Below are positions 51,756-60,497 of a stretch of DNA of 64,000 nucleotides, piece after piece. The stretch's first letter is position 1. Every line of letters begins with the position of its first letter. This DNA comes from Cyanobacteria bacterium FACHB-471 (GTDB taxonomy: Bacteria; Cyanobacteriota; Cyanobacteriia; Elainellales; Elainellaceae). The stretch covers positions 62,001 to 126,000 of the forward strand of contig JACJOC010000052.1 in assembly GCA_014695345.1 (NCBI GenBank). Reading direction: 5' to 3'. The notes beneath the pieces were generated by a model that saw nothing but the letters and a program-made list of their open reading frames with translations, made no database searches and was not told the origin of the DNA. A program made the translations under genes and the position numbers.

Positions 51756-52406
51756 ATGAAAGTCATCTCTGTCAATGTCGGGCTTCCACGTGAAGTAACC
51801 TGGAAAGGAAAAACCGTAACAACTGGAATTTTCAAAGAACCAGTCAGCGAACGAGTGATGGTGCGCTCACTCAACTTAAACGGTGATGGACAGGCAGATC
51901 TCACCGTTCACGGAGGAGCAGACAAGGCAGTTTATGTCTATCCATTCGAGCATTACGACTATTGGCAAAGTGAGTTGCCCGATACAGAGCTACCGTTAGG
52001 CATCTTTGGTGAAAATTTTACGACCACTGGGCTAAAGGAAGAGGAGCTGAACATTGGCGATCGCTTTCAGATTGGTACTATTCAGCTGATGGTGACACAG
52101 CCCCGCCTGCCCTGCTACAAACTGGGAATTCGGTTTGGGCGACCCGATATGGTGAAGCGATTCCTTGCGAGTCGGCGCACTGGATTTTACTTCCGAGTTT
52201 TGCAAGAGGGCGAAGTTGGAGCCGGAGACACTCTAGAGTTGGTAAACCGAGACGACAACAACATCACAGTTGCTGATATCACTCAACTTTATGTACGCGA
52301 GCAGGATAATCCAGAGTTACTTCACCGTGTTGCTCAATTAGAAGCTTTACCCGAAAGTTGGCGCAACTACTTCCAAGAGCAAGTCCGCCGGCAGGATAAA
52401 TTCTGA
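51756..52406 (+). CDS. MOSC-domain protein (YiiM-like)
   Basis: A 216-residue protein with the MOSC fold: VSVNVGLPREVTW-type start, DLTVHGGADKAVYVYP, GIFGENFTTTGL, and the conserved Cys in QPRLPCYKLGIRFG, which in this family handles sulfur or molybdenum cofactor. The C-terminal helices (ITQLYVREQDNPELLHRV) fit the 3-alpha domain seen in YiiM. YiiM-type enzymes reduce N-hydroxylated compounds with a reductase partner; none is adjacent. GGAGCC precedes the ATG. Confidence 0.9.
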   Translation: MKVISVNVGLPREVTWKGKTVTTGIFKEPVSERVMVRSLNLNGDGQADLTVHGGADKAVYVYPFEHYDYWQSELPDTELPLGIFGENFTTTGLKEEELNIGDRFQIGTIQLMVTQPRLPCYKLGIRFGRPDMVKRFLASRRTGFYFRVLQEGEVGAGDTLELVNRDDNNITVADITQLYVREQDNPELLHRVAQLEALPESWRNYFQEQVRRQDKF

Positions 52407-52433
52407 CATAGCCAAACCTTTGCAGGAGGTCTA

Positions 52434-53003
52434 ATGTTTATTGATTACATTTCACTCATGCTCATTAACCTGACGGCTGGGCTCGCTCTGTTGGCGGCCT
52501 ATCTGTATTTTGGTCTAGGCAGCTCAAACCAAAGACGTTGGATTCCAGGCTTCGGCATCGTCGGGGCGATCGCGTTACTCACTGGTTTTCATATGACGTT
52601 GACCTGGCCCGTTCCTGGTAGCTTTAATATTGCCTTTGGTGAAACAACCGTTCTATTTGGCATTCTATTTGTCGGAACTGCCCTCACTCTTGCAATGGGC
52701 TGGGAATTGCTAACCCTGGGTATTTACGGTTTCTTTGCCGGGCTTGTATCCCTTCTCATTGGCGTTCGCATTATCAACTTGGGATTAACACAGATTTCTC
52801 TGCTGGCAGGAACTGGTTTTATTTTAGTTGGCTTAGGCGGAGTTTTTGCTGCACCAACTCTCTACATCAAAGAAACCCGGCTCTTGCGGACGATTGGAGG
52901 AACTGTGCTGATTGCAGCAGCTTTCGTCTTTGCTTACATTGGGTTAACTGCCTACTGGGTACATCTTGCCAACTTCTCCACATGGCAACCCCTACCGGGC
53001 TAG
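52434..53003 (+). CDS. DUF981 family membrane protein
   Basis: A 189-residue integral membrane protein with six or so helices, carrying the DUF981 block GFHMTLTWPVPGSFNIAFGE. The family has no known function. A perfect AGGAGGT lies seven bases before the ATG. It is 27 bp after the MOSC gene, probably in one operon. No catalytic residues can be proposed. Confidence 0.85.
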   Translation: MFIDYISLMLINLTAGLALLAAYLYFGLGSSNQRRWIPGFGIVGAIALLTGFHMTLTWPVPGSFNIAFGETTVLFGILFVGTALTLAMGWELLTLGIYGFFAGLVSLLIGVRIINLGLTQISLLAGTGFILVGLGGVFAAPTLYIKETRLLRTIGGTVLIAAAFVFAYIGLTAYWVHLANFSTWQPLPG

Positions 53004-53053
53004 TCACCGTAAAACGACCATCAGTTGTGCTGCAAATGCAAAGGAGTTCAATC

Positions 53054-53962
53054 ATGCAGAACATTACGCTTGATACCATTACTCAAGCTGTCATTGATCA
53101 TGGCGATCGCGGTAAATCTCACCCACGATTGCATGAAATTTATACAAGCTTGGTTCGACATTTGCATGAGTTTGTGCGTGAAGTGAATCTGACTGAGCCA
53201 GAATTGCAACAAGGACGTAATTTTCTTAATCAGGCAAGTCATCACACTCAGGAGATTCCTATTGGAGAAATCCATCTGTTAACGGATCTACTCGGGATCT
53301 CAGAGTTGGTAGAATTACTGCACGATGCCCGTCGCGGTACAGAAGGCAATTTAGAAGGACCCTTGTATGTGCCGAATGCACCAGAACGGCAGATGGGCGA
53401 TCGCCTGGGTATTGATGCAGAAGGAGACACACTTTTTCTATCAGGCAGGGTTTTAGACTTATATGGTCAGCCAATCGCCAATGCTGTGATAGATGTCTGG
53501 CAACCCAATTCCAAGGGGGCGTATGATATTCAAGATCCATCTCAGCCACAGGGAAACTTTCGGGGACGTTTCACGACAGATGCCAGCGGTAAGTATAGGT
53601 TTGAGACGGTAGTGCCATTTGGTTACAAAGTACCCACCAGTGGTCCATCGGGTGAGTTGCTACGATTGCTAGGACGACATCCCTGGCGGGCGGCTCACAT
53701 TCATTTCAAAGTCAGTGCCCCGAAGTATACTCCGCTAACATCCCAAATTTTTATTGCTGGCGATCCTCACCTAGATTCAGATACGACCTTTTCAGTACGA
53801 TCAGCGATCATTCAATTACACAAGCACGAAGCATCAGACGAAAAGGCGCACAATCAGAGTAAACCGTTTTACACGAACGAGTTTGATTTTGTATTGAGAC
53901 CCATTACTCCAGCGGAAGAGCATCAAGCAATGGCTAAACAGTATGACTACACCACCAAGTGA
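53054..53962 (+). CDS. Intradiol ring-cleavage dioxygenase (catechol 1,2-dioxygenase type)
   Basis: A 302-residue non-haem Fe(III) enzyme. The N-terminal helical linker domain (to ~100) is followed by a beta-sandwich with GPLYVPNAP, GRVLDLYGQPIANAVIDVWQ, and the four iron ligands: Tyr in SKGAYD, Tyr in VVPFGYKVP, and two His in RAAHIHFKV. It would split catechol or a hydroxylated catechol between the two hydroxyls to cis,cis-muconate. The ATG at 53054 has AAGGAGTT upstream and is chosen over 52982, which overlaps DUF981. The 3' end overlaps the next gene by 20 bp. No muconate cycloisomerase gene is nearby. Confidence 0.9.
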   Translation: MQNITLDTITQAVIDHGDRGKSHPRLHEIYTSLVRHLHEFVREVNLTEPELQQGRNFLNQASHHTQEIPIGEIHLLTDLLGISELVELLHDARRGTEGNLEGPLYVPNAPERQMGDRLGIDAEGDTLFLSGRVLDLYGQPIANAVIDVWQPNSKGAYDIQDPSQPQGNFRGRFTTDASGKYRFETVVPFGYKVPTSGPSGELLRLLGRHPWRAAHIHFKVSAPKYTPLTSQIFIAGDPHLDSDTTFSVRSAIIQLHKHEASDEKAHNQSKPFYTNEFDFVLRPITPAEEHQAMAKQYDYTTK

Positions 53963-54407
53963 GAATAACCCGCTCATTGGTATGTGGAAGTTAATCTCTG
54001 CAACGGCTATTCATGCTAATGGAACGGCAACTCCAGATGTATATGGTACTCATCCCGTTGGTTACATTACCTATACATCAGATGGTCACATGATGGTGAT
54101 GTTTGCTAGGAGCGATCGCTCACCACTGAGCCAAGAGGTTCAATCACCACTGAGTCCCCAGATGCAATCTCTACCCGTTGAGGAGCTGGCTCAAGCATTC
54201 ACAACCTTCAATGCTTACGCTGGAACTTATACCTTAAGCGGAAACACAGTGACTCACCAGCTCGAAATTGCATCGATTCCTAATCGGGTGGGTACAGCGT
54301 TAGTTCGCACGTTTACTTTGAGTGGGAGCCAAGTGACGCTGAGAACATCACCCGTCTTAACTGGTGGTGTTGAAACAGTTTTTGAGTTGGTGTGGGAACG
54401 CATTTAA
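53943..54407 (+). CDS. Lipocalin-like domain protein
   Basis: A 154-residue protein of the lipocalin-like (Lipocalin_5) type: NPLIGMWKLISATAI, HPVGYITYTSDGHMMVMF, FNAYAGTYTLSGNTV and a last strand VETVFELVWERI. These proteins are often encoded near oxidoreductases and may bind small hydrophobic ligands; no enzyme activity is known to me. Its ATG lies inside the end of the dioxygenase gene, so the two are translationally coupled. No signal peptide. Confidence 0.85.
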   Translation: MTTPPSENNPLIGMWKLISATAIHANGTATPDVYGTHPVGYITYTSDGHMMVMFARSDRSPLSQEVQSPLSPQMQSLPVEELAQAFTTFNAYAGTYTLSGNTVTHQLEIASIPNRVGTALVRTFTLSGSQVTLRTSPVLTGGVETVFELVWERI

Positions 54408-54465
54408 TTTTTCAATGCTCATTCACGCAAGCACTTCAACTTCACTATAAACAAGGAGTAATTTC

Positions 54466-55335
54466 ATGACTACATATCGCACCGTTTCGATCGATGGTTT
54501 AGATATCTTTTATCGGGAAGCTGGCTCTCGTAATAATCCGACCATTCTACTGCTGCACGGCTTTCCAACGTCCTCTCACATGTTCCGCAATCTGATCCCT
54601 GCGCTTGCGGATAAATTCCATCTCGTTGCACCTGATTATCCAGGTTACGGCAACAGTTCAATGCCAACCGTGGATGAATTCGACTATACGTTTGACCACC
54701 TGGCTGAGATCGTGGAGAAGTTTATTACTGCGATCGACCTTAAAAAATATAGTCTTTACGTGATGGATTATGGTGCTCCCATTGGTTATCGGATTGCTGC
54801 CAAATATCCAGAGCGGGTGCAATCCCTGATTGTGCAAAACGGGAATGCTTACGAGGAAGGTCTGCGGGAGTTTTGGGACCCAATTAAGGCATATTGGCAA
54901 GATCGTTCTCCTGAGAATGCGGACCAGCTCAAATACCTTGTGACCCTGGATGCAACGAAATGGCAATATACCAACGGCGTTCGCAATCCTGAGGTGATTA
55001 GCCCGGATACCTGGACGATGGATCAACATTTCCTCGATCGCTCCGGAAACGCTGACATTCAATTAACACTGCTGTATAGCTATGGCACCAATCCACCACT
55101 TTATCCCCAATGGCAAGAGTATTTCCGCAAATATCAGCCACCCACTCTGATTGTTTGGGGCAAGAATGACTACATCTTCCCGGCTGAAGGGGCTTATCCC
55201 TACCAGCGTGATCTGAAAGACGTTGAGCTCCATTTACTCGATACCGGACATTTTGCCCTGGAAGAAGATGGGGATGCGATCGCAAAGCATATTACCCAAT
55301 TCCTTGCATCACGACTCCAACCCGTTCCTGCCTGA
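54466..55335 (+). CDS. Alpha/beta hydrolase, Asp-nucleophile (dehalogenase/epoxide hydrolase-like)
   Basis: A 289-residue alpha/beta hydrolase. The oxyanion motif HGFPTS, the nucleophile elbow [11 protein letters not shown] with Asp rather than Ser, an acidic residue in [10 protein letters not shown] and the His in [10 protein letters not shown] are all visible. An Asp nucleophile points to the haloalkane dehalogenase or epoxide hydrolase branch, where a covalent ester forms. The cap domain lies at ~130-210. AAGGAGTAA precedes the ATG. Substrate unknown. Confidence 0.88.
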   Translation: MTTYRTVSIDGLDIFYREAGSRNNPTILLLHGFPTSSHMFRNLIPALADKFHLVAPDYPGYGNSSMPTVDEFDYTFDHLAEIVEKFITAIDLKKYSLYVMDYGAPIGYRIAAKYPERVQSLIVQNGNAYEEGLREFWDPIKAYWQDRSPENADQLKYLVTLDATKWQYTNGVRNPEVISPDTWTMDQHFLDRSGNADIQLTLLYSYGTNPPLYPQWQEYFRKYQPPTLIVWGKNDYIFPAEGAYPYQRDLKDVELHLLDTGHFALEEDGDAIAKHITQFLASRLQPVPA

Positions 55336-55435
55336 TAAGAGCAAAAAACGCTACTTTGATTTCTCTTCTCGTGTCTTTGTGACTGCATACGCCGTTCTTG
55401 ACTTCACAAGTATTCCTCAACCCAAGGAAAGCAGA

Positions 55436-55735
55436 ATGCAATTTTTAGTATTAGCGCGAGCTGCTGAAGGTGTGGCAATGGAACAAGTGCTGCCCTACGT
55501 CAAAGCTGAGGCAGAAATGGTGTGGCAACAATACTCTGCTGAGATTGTGCGCTCGGTCTACTACATCGCAGACATGAGTGGTGCTGTTCTCATGTGTGAA
55601 GCTCCAACTTTAGAGGTGATGCAAGAGATTGCTACACAGTTTCCAATGGCACAGGCAGGAGTTTTAAAGTTTGAGGTTCTTCCATTAAAACCATACCTTG
55701 GACTGGGATCGTTGTTCGCTAAATCCCAGCCATGA
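55436..55735 (+). CDS. Muconolactone isomerase-like small protein
   Basis: A 99-residue protein with a dimeric alpha/beta-barrel pattern: strand MQFLVLARAAEG, a helix, strand SVYYIADMSGAVLMCE, helix TLEVMQEIATQFPM and strand LKFEVLPLKPY. This fits the muconolactone isomerase / antibiotic-monooxygenase-like fold; the QFPMAQAG...EVLPL ending is the closest part to muconolactone isomerases. Given the catechol-cleaving dioxygenase upstream, a role in the ortho pathway is possible, but the assignment is by fold pattern only. AAGGAAAGC precedes ATG 55436; the frame is open to 55223. Confidence 0.65.
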   Translation: MQFLVLARAAEGVAMEQVLPYVKAEAEMVWQQYSAEIVRSVYYIADMSGAVLMCEAPTLEVMQEIATQFPMAQAGVLKFEVLPLKPYLGLGSLFAKSQP

Positions 55736-55887
55736 AAATGTAGTTCAAGGAAATTTGCAAACTCTCACGTTGCTATCGCTTAAGCATTGTCTACAATCAT
55801 TGCTCATCAACAAATACTGTTAAGTCATTCAGTTGAACGTGCCACTTCAACAGATTGTTCACTATTTATCAACAAAAGGAGAACGTC

Positions 55888-56883
55888 ATGGTTGCTCAAG
55901 TAAATTCACAAGCGGTGAAAATTTTGGAAGTTGCAGATGATCCACGTCTTTCCCAGGGAACGAAGGAATTTTTGAAGGGGCTGAACTCAGCAGGTGTCGC
56001 GTTAGAGAAATTAACTCCACTCGAAGCGCGTCAAGTCCTCGTGGATGCACAGGCTTCTGTTAACGTAGACCTTTCAGGCATTGAAGAGTCTGAGAAGACG
56101 ATTACCGCTGACGGTTATTCGATTACACTCAATATCGTCCGACCTGAAGGAGTCAAAGGCATATTGCCGGTTTTCATGTTTATTCATGGTGGCGGTTGGG
56201 TGTTAGGCGATTATCCAACGCATAAGCGCATGGTTCGTGATCTGGTTGTGCTTTCAGGGTTTTCGGGGGTTTTTGTCAACTACACTCGCACGCCAGATGC
56301 TCAATATCCACAAGCGATTAATGAGATTTATGCTGCGACCAAATGGGTTGCCGAGCACGGTGAGGAAATTGGAGTTGATGGCAAAAATCTGGCGATCGTG
56401 GGAAACAGCGTCGGCGGCAACATGTCAACAGTAACGACATTGATGGCGAAAGAAAAGGGAGGTCCGCACATTAAGCTGCAAATTTTGATGTGGCCGATTG
56501 TGGACGCTAATTTTGAAACGGATTCGTATCACCAATTTGGTGACAAACGGTTCCTGTCCACACCTTTGATGAAGTGGATGTATGACATGTACATCGCTGA
56601 CCCAGAAAAGCGCAAAGACATCTATGCTTCTCCCTTACAAGCTACGGTTGAGCAGCTCAAAGGTTTGCCTCCAGCATTAATTCAAATTGCCGAAAGCGAT
56701 ATTTTGCACGATGAAGGCGAAGCGTATGGACGCAAGCTAGATGAAGCTGGAGTACCTGTGACAACTGTGCGCTACAACGGTATGATTCATGACTTCGGAT
56801 TGCTTAACGGTTTAGCAGAGCTTCCATCAGTCCGTTCTCTTTTTGTCCAAGCCGCTGCTGAACTGAAGAAATATCTGCAATAG
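55888..56883 (+). CDS. Alpha/beta hydrolase, HSL family (carboxylesterase)
   Basis: A 331-residue esterase of the hormone-sensitive-lipase/Abhydrolase_3 family: HGGGWVLGDYPTH, nucleophile Ser in VGNSVGGNMS, Asp in AESDILHDEGEAY and His in IHDFGLLNGL. It would hydrolyse short-chain esters. The N-terminal ~75 residues form the usual helical cap. AAGGAGAACG lies before ATG 55888, preferred to a start at 55855. Its neighbour downstream is a decayed dehydrogenase fragment. Confidence 0.9.
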   Translation: MVAQVNSQAVKILEVADDPRLSQGTKEFLKGLNSAGVALEKLTPLEARQVLVDAQASVNVDLSGIEESEKTITADGYSITLNIVRPEGVKGILPVFMFIHGGGWVLGDYPTHKRMVRDLVVLSGFSGVFVNYTRTPDAQYPQAINEIYAATKWVAEHGEEIGVDGKNLAIVGNSVGGNMSTVTTLMAKEKGGPHIKLQILMWPIVDANFETDSYHQFGDKRFLSTPLMKWMYDMYIADPEKRKDIYASPLQATVEQLKGLPPALIQIAESDILHDEGEAYGRKLDEAGVPVTTVRYNGMIHDFGLLNGLAELPSVRSLFVQAAAELKKYLQ

Positions 56884-56978
56884 GAAGCGGTGAGGCGGTG
56901 AGACGGTGAACCAGAACAGTGATTGGAGTCTCCGCGTCCCCCCCTCTCCGCGTCATCTTCGTTGTTTCTACCTCTAAG

Positions 56979-57230
56979 CAAGATCTCACCCTATTTCATA
57001 CCAAAGGACTCACTCTGCATCTGGTTTATCGGCTCATTCCCATACTCTATGGAGTGGGGCGATCGCGGCAGGGAGAGATTCTGACCCAAGTGGCTCAACT
57101 GGTGGATGCAGGACAGGTACACCCCTTGTTGGATACCAAAGTATTCAATTTTTCTGAAGTGGCTCAGGCACACCAACGGGCTGAATCCGGTCAGGCGTTG
57201 GGCAAAGTTGTACTCCAACGAGAAGCTTAG
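56979..57230 (+). pseudogene. C-terminal fragment of a zinc-type (MDR) alcohol dehydrogenase/quinone reductase
   Basis: The frame ending at 57230 encodes LTLFHTKGLTLHLVYRLIPI, then GEILTQVAQLVDAGQVHPLL and FNFSEVAQAHQRAESGQALG with KVVL, the standard end of MDR-family dehydrogenases. The catalytic and most of the cofactor-binding domain are absent. Just upstream is low-complexity DNA (GCGGTGAGGCGGTGAGACGG) and a CTCCGCGTC-rich stretch, which probably marks the break. The remaining ~80 codons have no stop, so decay is recent or the loss was a clean deletion. Confidence 0.75.
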
Positions 57231-57234
57231 ACTC

Positions 57235-58026
57235 ATGACAGCAATCCAGATTGATCCTAATGAGTTATCTCACAAAAGAGTGCTGGTGACAGGCGGAACC
57301 AAAGGTATGGGAGAAGCGATCGTCACTCGTCTGAGGCAAGCGGGTGCAAAAGTCATGACAACCGCTCGCTCAAAGCCTGACGAATTGCAATCACCGGACT
57401 TGTTCATTCAGGCTGACATCAGCACGTCTGACGGTGTGGAAAAAGTGACCAAGGAAGTGTTCGCTCATCTCGGCAGTGTAGACATCTTGATTAATAATGT
57501 GGGTGGTTCTTCAGCACCCACGGGTGGCGCACTTGCCCTCAGTGATGAAGATTGGCAGCAGACATTCAACGCCAATTTGTTTGCTGCTGTTCGATTAGAT
57601 CGGGCGTTTCTGCCCCACATGCTAGAACAAGGTTCAGGCGTCATCATTCATATCTCCTCTATCCAACGCACCCTACCGCTTTTTGCAACCTTGCCATTAG
57701 CTGCGGCAAAAGCAGCGTTAACCAACTACAGCAAAGGACTTTCCAAAGAAGTTGCCCCGAAAGGCGTGCGAGTGAATACGGTGGCTCCCGGTTACATCGA
57801 GACATCGGCTACCACAAGACGGATTGAGAAATTAGCTGCAAATGCAGGAACAGATTTTGAGACTGCAAGACTTGGGCTGATGAAGTTACTCGGAGGAATT
57901 CCAATGGGTCGTCCGGGTCGCCCTGAAGAAGTTGCTGAACTGGTTGCTTTCCTGGTATCCGATCGCGCTTCTTACATCAACGGGTCTGAGTTTGTCATTG
58001 ACGGTGGAACCATTCCAACAGTGTGA
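57235..58026 (+). CDS. Short-chain dehydrogenase/reductase lacking the catalytic Tyr
   Basis: A 263-residue SDR. The NAD(P) motif VLVTGGTKGMGEAIV, the NNVGG loop, the catalytic-Ser position (IIHISSIQ) and the C-terminal YINGSEFVIDGG are in place. In the active-site block the family YxxxK reads LAAAK (LPLAAAKAALTNYS), so Tyr is Leu while Lys remains. Close relatives usually have YAAAKAALTNYSKG. The enzyme may be inactive, or act in binding or with another proton donor. It starts 5 bp after the dehydrogenase fragment, with no strong ribosome site, so expression may depend on upstream readthrough. Confidence 0.88.
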   Translation: MTAIQIDPNELSHKRVLVTGGTKGMGEAIVTRLRQAGAKVMTTARSKPDELQSPDLFIQADISTSDGVEKVTKEVFAHLGSVDILINNVGGSSAPTGGALALSDEDWQQTFNANLFAAVRLDRAFLPHMLEQGSGVIIHISSIQRTLPLFATLPLAAAKAALTNYSKGLSKEVAPKGVRVNTVAPGYIETSATTRRIEKLAANAGTDFETARLGLMKLLGGIPMGRPGRPEEVAELVAFLVSDRASYINGSEFVIDGGTIPTV

Positions 58027-58100
58027 GATATCGAACGGCGAGGGTTAAGTTCTTGCATTCAGGAAAAAATTATGAATATTAACAGGCAAGGAGAAAAAAC

Positions 58101-58748
58101 ATGAACATCAACAGAAACGACACCGCAGTAGTTGTCATTGATCCACAAAACGATGTCTTAGATGGAGAAGGTGTCTCCTGGGATTTGGTGGGTGATAGTG
58201 TAAAGGAAAATCAGACCATCGAAAACATCGAGCGGATCTTCAAAGCTGCTAAGCAGAATGAATTTGAAGTATTTATCTCCCCCCATTATTATTACCCCAC
58301 AGATTATGGCTGGAAATTTGCCGGAACCGTGGAGCGCATGATGCTGGAATCCAGGGAATTCGATCGCAAGGGTGCGTTGAGCCTTGACGGTTTCTTGGGG
58401 TCGGGTGCTGATTGGCTTGATCGCTATAAGCCCTTCATTGAGGATGGCAAAACCATTGTGGTTAGCCCTCACAAAGCCTATGGACCACAGAGCAACGATC
58501 TCGTTCTACAACTGCGTAAGCGCAACATCAGTAGAGTCATTCTCCTGGGAATGTTGGCAAATATTTGTGTTGAAGCGCACTTGCGTGACTTGATTGAGCA
58601 AGGATTTGAAGTACTTGTCGTCAAGGATGCAACTGCTGCTCCGCGACACCCAGAGCTAGGCGATGGCTATAAAGCAGCACTGATCAACTTTGGATATATT
58701 GCCAATCAAGTTCTGTCTACAGACGAGGTTGTAGCAGTAATGGCATAA
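58101..58748 (+). CDS. Isochorismatase-family cysteine hydrolase
   Basis: A 215-residue enzyme with the triad Asp (VVIDPQND), Lys (VVSPHKAYG) and Cys (MLANICVEAHLRDL) plus the cis-peptide region ahead of the Cys (VILLGMLAN). This family hydrolyses isochorismate, nicotinamide, N-carbamoyl compounds or similar amides; the substrate is not predictable here. CAAGGAGAAAAAAC precedes the ATG. It sits 74 bp after the SDR gene. Confidence 0.9.
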   Translation: MNINRNDTAVVVIDPQNDVLDGEGVSWDLVGDSVKENQTIENIERIFKAAKQNEFEVFISPHYYYPTDYGWKFAGTVERMMLESREFDRKGALSLDGFLGSGADWLDRYKPFIEDGKTIVVSPHKAYGPQSNDLVLQLRKRNISRVILLGMLANICVEAHLRDLIEQGFEVLVVKDATAAPRHPELGDGYKAALINFGYIANQVLSTDEVVAVMA

Positions 58749-58871
58749 CACCAAACGCAGCTAGCTAGTTATCTCACCAGTTTCAAGTTAATTGTGCGGG
58801 CAACAAAGCCCATTTTAAGGATTTCAGTAATTCAATAGGAACAAAGCATTCACCCAGAAGGAGTAACCCTT

Positions 58872-59588
58872 ATGTCTAAAGATAAACCGTCGATCGTTCT
58901 TGTTCATGGTGCCTGGGCTGACGCTACATCATGGCAACACATCATTCCGCTTTTACAACAGGCTGGCTATACCGTGACTGCTGTGCAAAATCCTCTTACC
59001 TCTCTGCCAGACGACGTTGCCACAACCAAACGCGTGATTGATGCCCAAGAGGGACCCGTCGTAGCGGTCGGTCACTCCTATGGCGGAGCCGTAATTACAG
59101 GGGCAGCGGATGGCAACCCACAAGTGAAAGCACTGGTTTATATCGCTGGTTGGGCATTGGGTCCGGGCGAAAGTGTTGGTCAATTAATTGGCAAATTTCC
59201 GCCACCGCCGCTTGCCACAGCAATTGTTGCGGATACAGCCGGATTTCTCTACATTGATCGTGAGAAGTTTCACGAAGTCTTTGCCAAAGACGTGTCACCA
59301 GTTGAGGCGCGAGTGTTGGCAGTAACGCAAAAACCTCCTGCCAGTCTAGCCCTTGGACAATCATTAGACAGCGCAGCTTGGAAAACAATTCCCTCATGGT
59401 ATCTGGTGTCCCAGGAAGACCAGGCTATTAACCCTGAGCTTCAGCGATTTATGGCAGACCGAATTGGTGCTAAAACAACTGAAATCAAAGCCAGCCATGT
59501 AGTCTATATCTCCCAACCCAGAGAGGTTGCCAACTTAATTATTGAAGCAGCAACCTCTGCTGTGACAGCAAGTGTTTCTGTGCAGTAA
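58872..59588 (+). CDS. Alpha/beta hydrolase, small esterase type
   Basis: A 238-residue Ser hydrolase: LVHGAWADATSW (oxyanion), nucleophile in VAVGHSYGGAVI, an acid in VSQEDQAINPE and His in KASHVVYISQP. It resembles the plant methylesterase/hydroxynitrile-lyase-like bacterial group (often annotated alpha/beta hydrolase). No signal peptide. AAGGAGTAACCC precedes the ATG. It is the last gene of the small-molecule run. Confidence 0.88.
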   Translation: MSKDKPSIVLVHGAWADATSWQHIIPLLQQAGYTVTAVQNPLTSLPDDVATTKRVIDAQEGPVVAVGHSYGGAVITGAADGNPQVKALVYIAGWALGPGESVGQLIGKFPPPPLATAIVADTAGFLYIDREKFHEVFAKDVSPVEARVLAVTQKPPASLALGQSLDSAAWKTIPSWYLVSQEDQAINPELQRFMADRIGAKTTEIKASHVVYISQPREVANLIIEAATSAVTASVSVQ

Positions 59589-59687
59589 TCCCTATTTAAT
59601 CACAGTGACATTTGCCGATTCGCGACAGCGACAGCCTCTGCTTACCTCCAGCAATAGTACTGTCATATCGACGATATATGAGTTTCA

Positions 59688-59714
59688 TAGGGGCATGGCA
59701 ATGCCATGCCCCTA
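59688..59714. repeat. 27-bp perfect palindrome
   Basis: Two 13-bp arms (TAGGGGCATGGCA and TGCCATGCCCCTA) around one central A. It lies 100 bp after the last hydrolase gene and upstream (in its own direction, downstream) of the LuxR-type gene, so it separates convergent genes and might end both transcripts. It belongs to the GTAGGGGC-type palindrome class seen also at 9265-9292. Confidence 0.8.
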
Positions 59715-59852
59715 CAGAGGGAATTGAGTCCGTAAATCATACCCGCATTTAGCAACGCCCTTTTAATCTTCTACAGTTCTTACCCCGTCCGCTTACAGCG
59801 TTTGAAACAAGCGTGAGTGTGTTCTGAAGGGAGAACCCGCAACTTTTATCTC

Positions 59853-60089
59853 TTAAATTAACCCCTGACGCAAAGCGATCACAGCAGCCTGTACACGATG
59901 ACCAACTCCAAGTTTATTGAAGATGCTACGTACATGAGTCTTTACAGTGTGCTGGCTCAGATATAGATGGGCTGCAATTTCAAGATTACTTTGACCTTCA
60001 ACCATGAGTTTCAAAACTTCCAATTCACGAGCTGAAAGTCCGTGAACAGGCGTTGAATAAGTTGATGAGTAATGTTCTACTCTTTGCAT
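59853..60089 (-). CDS. Stand-alone LuxR-type HTH transcription regulator
   Basis: A 78-residue protein that is almost only a LuxR/GerE DNA-binding domain: LSARELEVLKLMVEGQSNLE, IAAHLYLSQHTVKTHVRSIF, NKLGVGHRVQAAVIAL. There is no receiver or ligand domain. It could regulate the neighbouring small-molecule genes or another partner. The ATG at 60089 is natural; no ribosome site is evident. Many cyanobacteria have such single-domain regulators with unknown targets. Confidence 0.88.
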   Translation of the reverse strand: MQRVEHYSSTYSTPVHGLSARELEVLKLMVEGQSNLEIAAHLYLSQHTVKTHVRSIFNKLGVGHRVQAAVIALRQGLI

Positions 60090-60367
60090 GGGAACCTCTT
60101 ACAAAACTTGATGTTGATCAATGCAACTACCCGCGATCGCCTAGCGCTTTCCCCAGTAATCCAAGCTGATTTTCAGAGGGTGAGGAAGATAGTGGCAGAA
60201 AGGAAAAAATTACTCACTACACTGAAGTACTATGAGGTTTCCCCTTTTCTACAATCCTTTGCATAGTCATAATTTAGGGAATAAACCCAAATTTGTCATC
60301 AATGCAGAGTCTATATTTGAAGTAACAAAATGATCAATCGTCAGGCAGCCTGTAGCATTGGGGTTAC

Positions 60368-60406
60368 ATCAAACTTAAGGTTAGAGCTACATCAAACCTA
60401 AGTTCG
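60368..60406. repeat. Direct repeat of ATCAAAC(C/T)TAAG
   Basis: ATCAAACTTAAGG at 60368 and ATCAAACCTAAGTTCG at 60391, 23 bp apart. The first is the reverse complement of CTTAAGTTTGAT, the core of the 19-bp element at 45447 and 51549. So the same motif appears near three places linked to exoprotein or small-molecule genes. A regulator site is possible. Confidence 0.5.
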
Positions 60407-60497
60407 TATAGTACGAATGATACTGAAATGAGCTGTCTCACCAAGATAGATTAATAGTAAGGTAAAAAAGCTTAAAATTTTGCACCTAATTGTCCTC

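Noticed and set aside
60072-60266. Small open frame divergent from and overlapping the LuxR-type gene
   Set aside because: No ribosome site, starts with TTG inside another gene, and no recognisable content.
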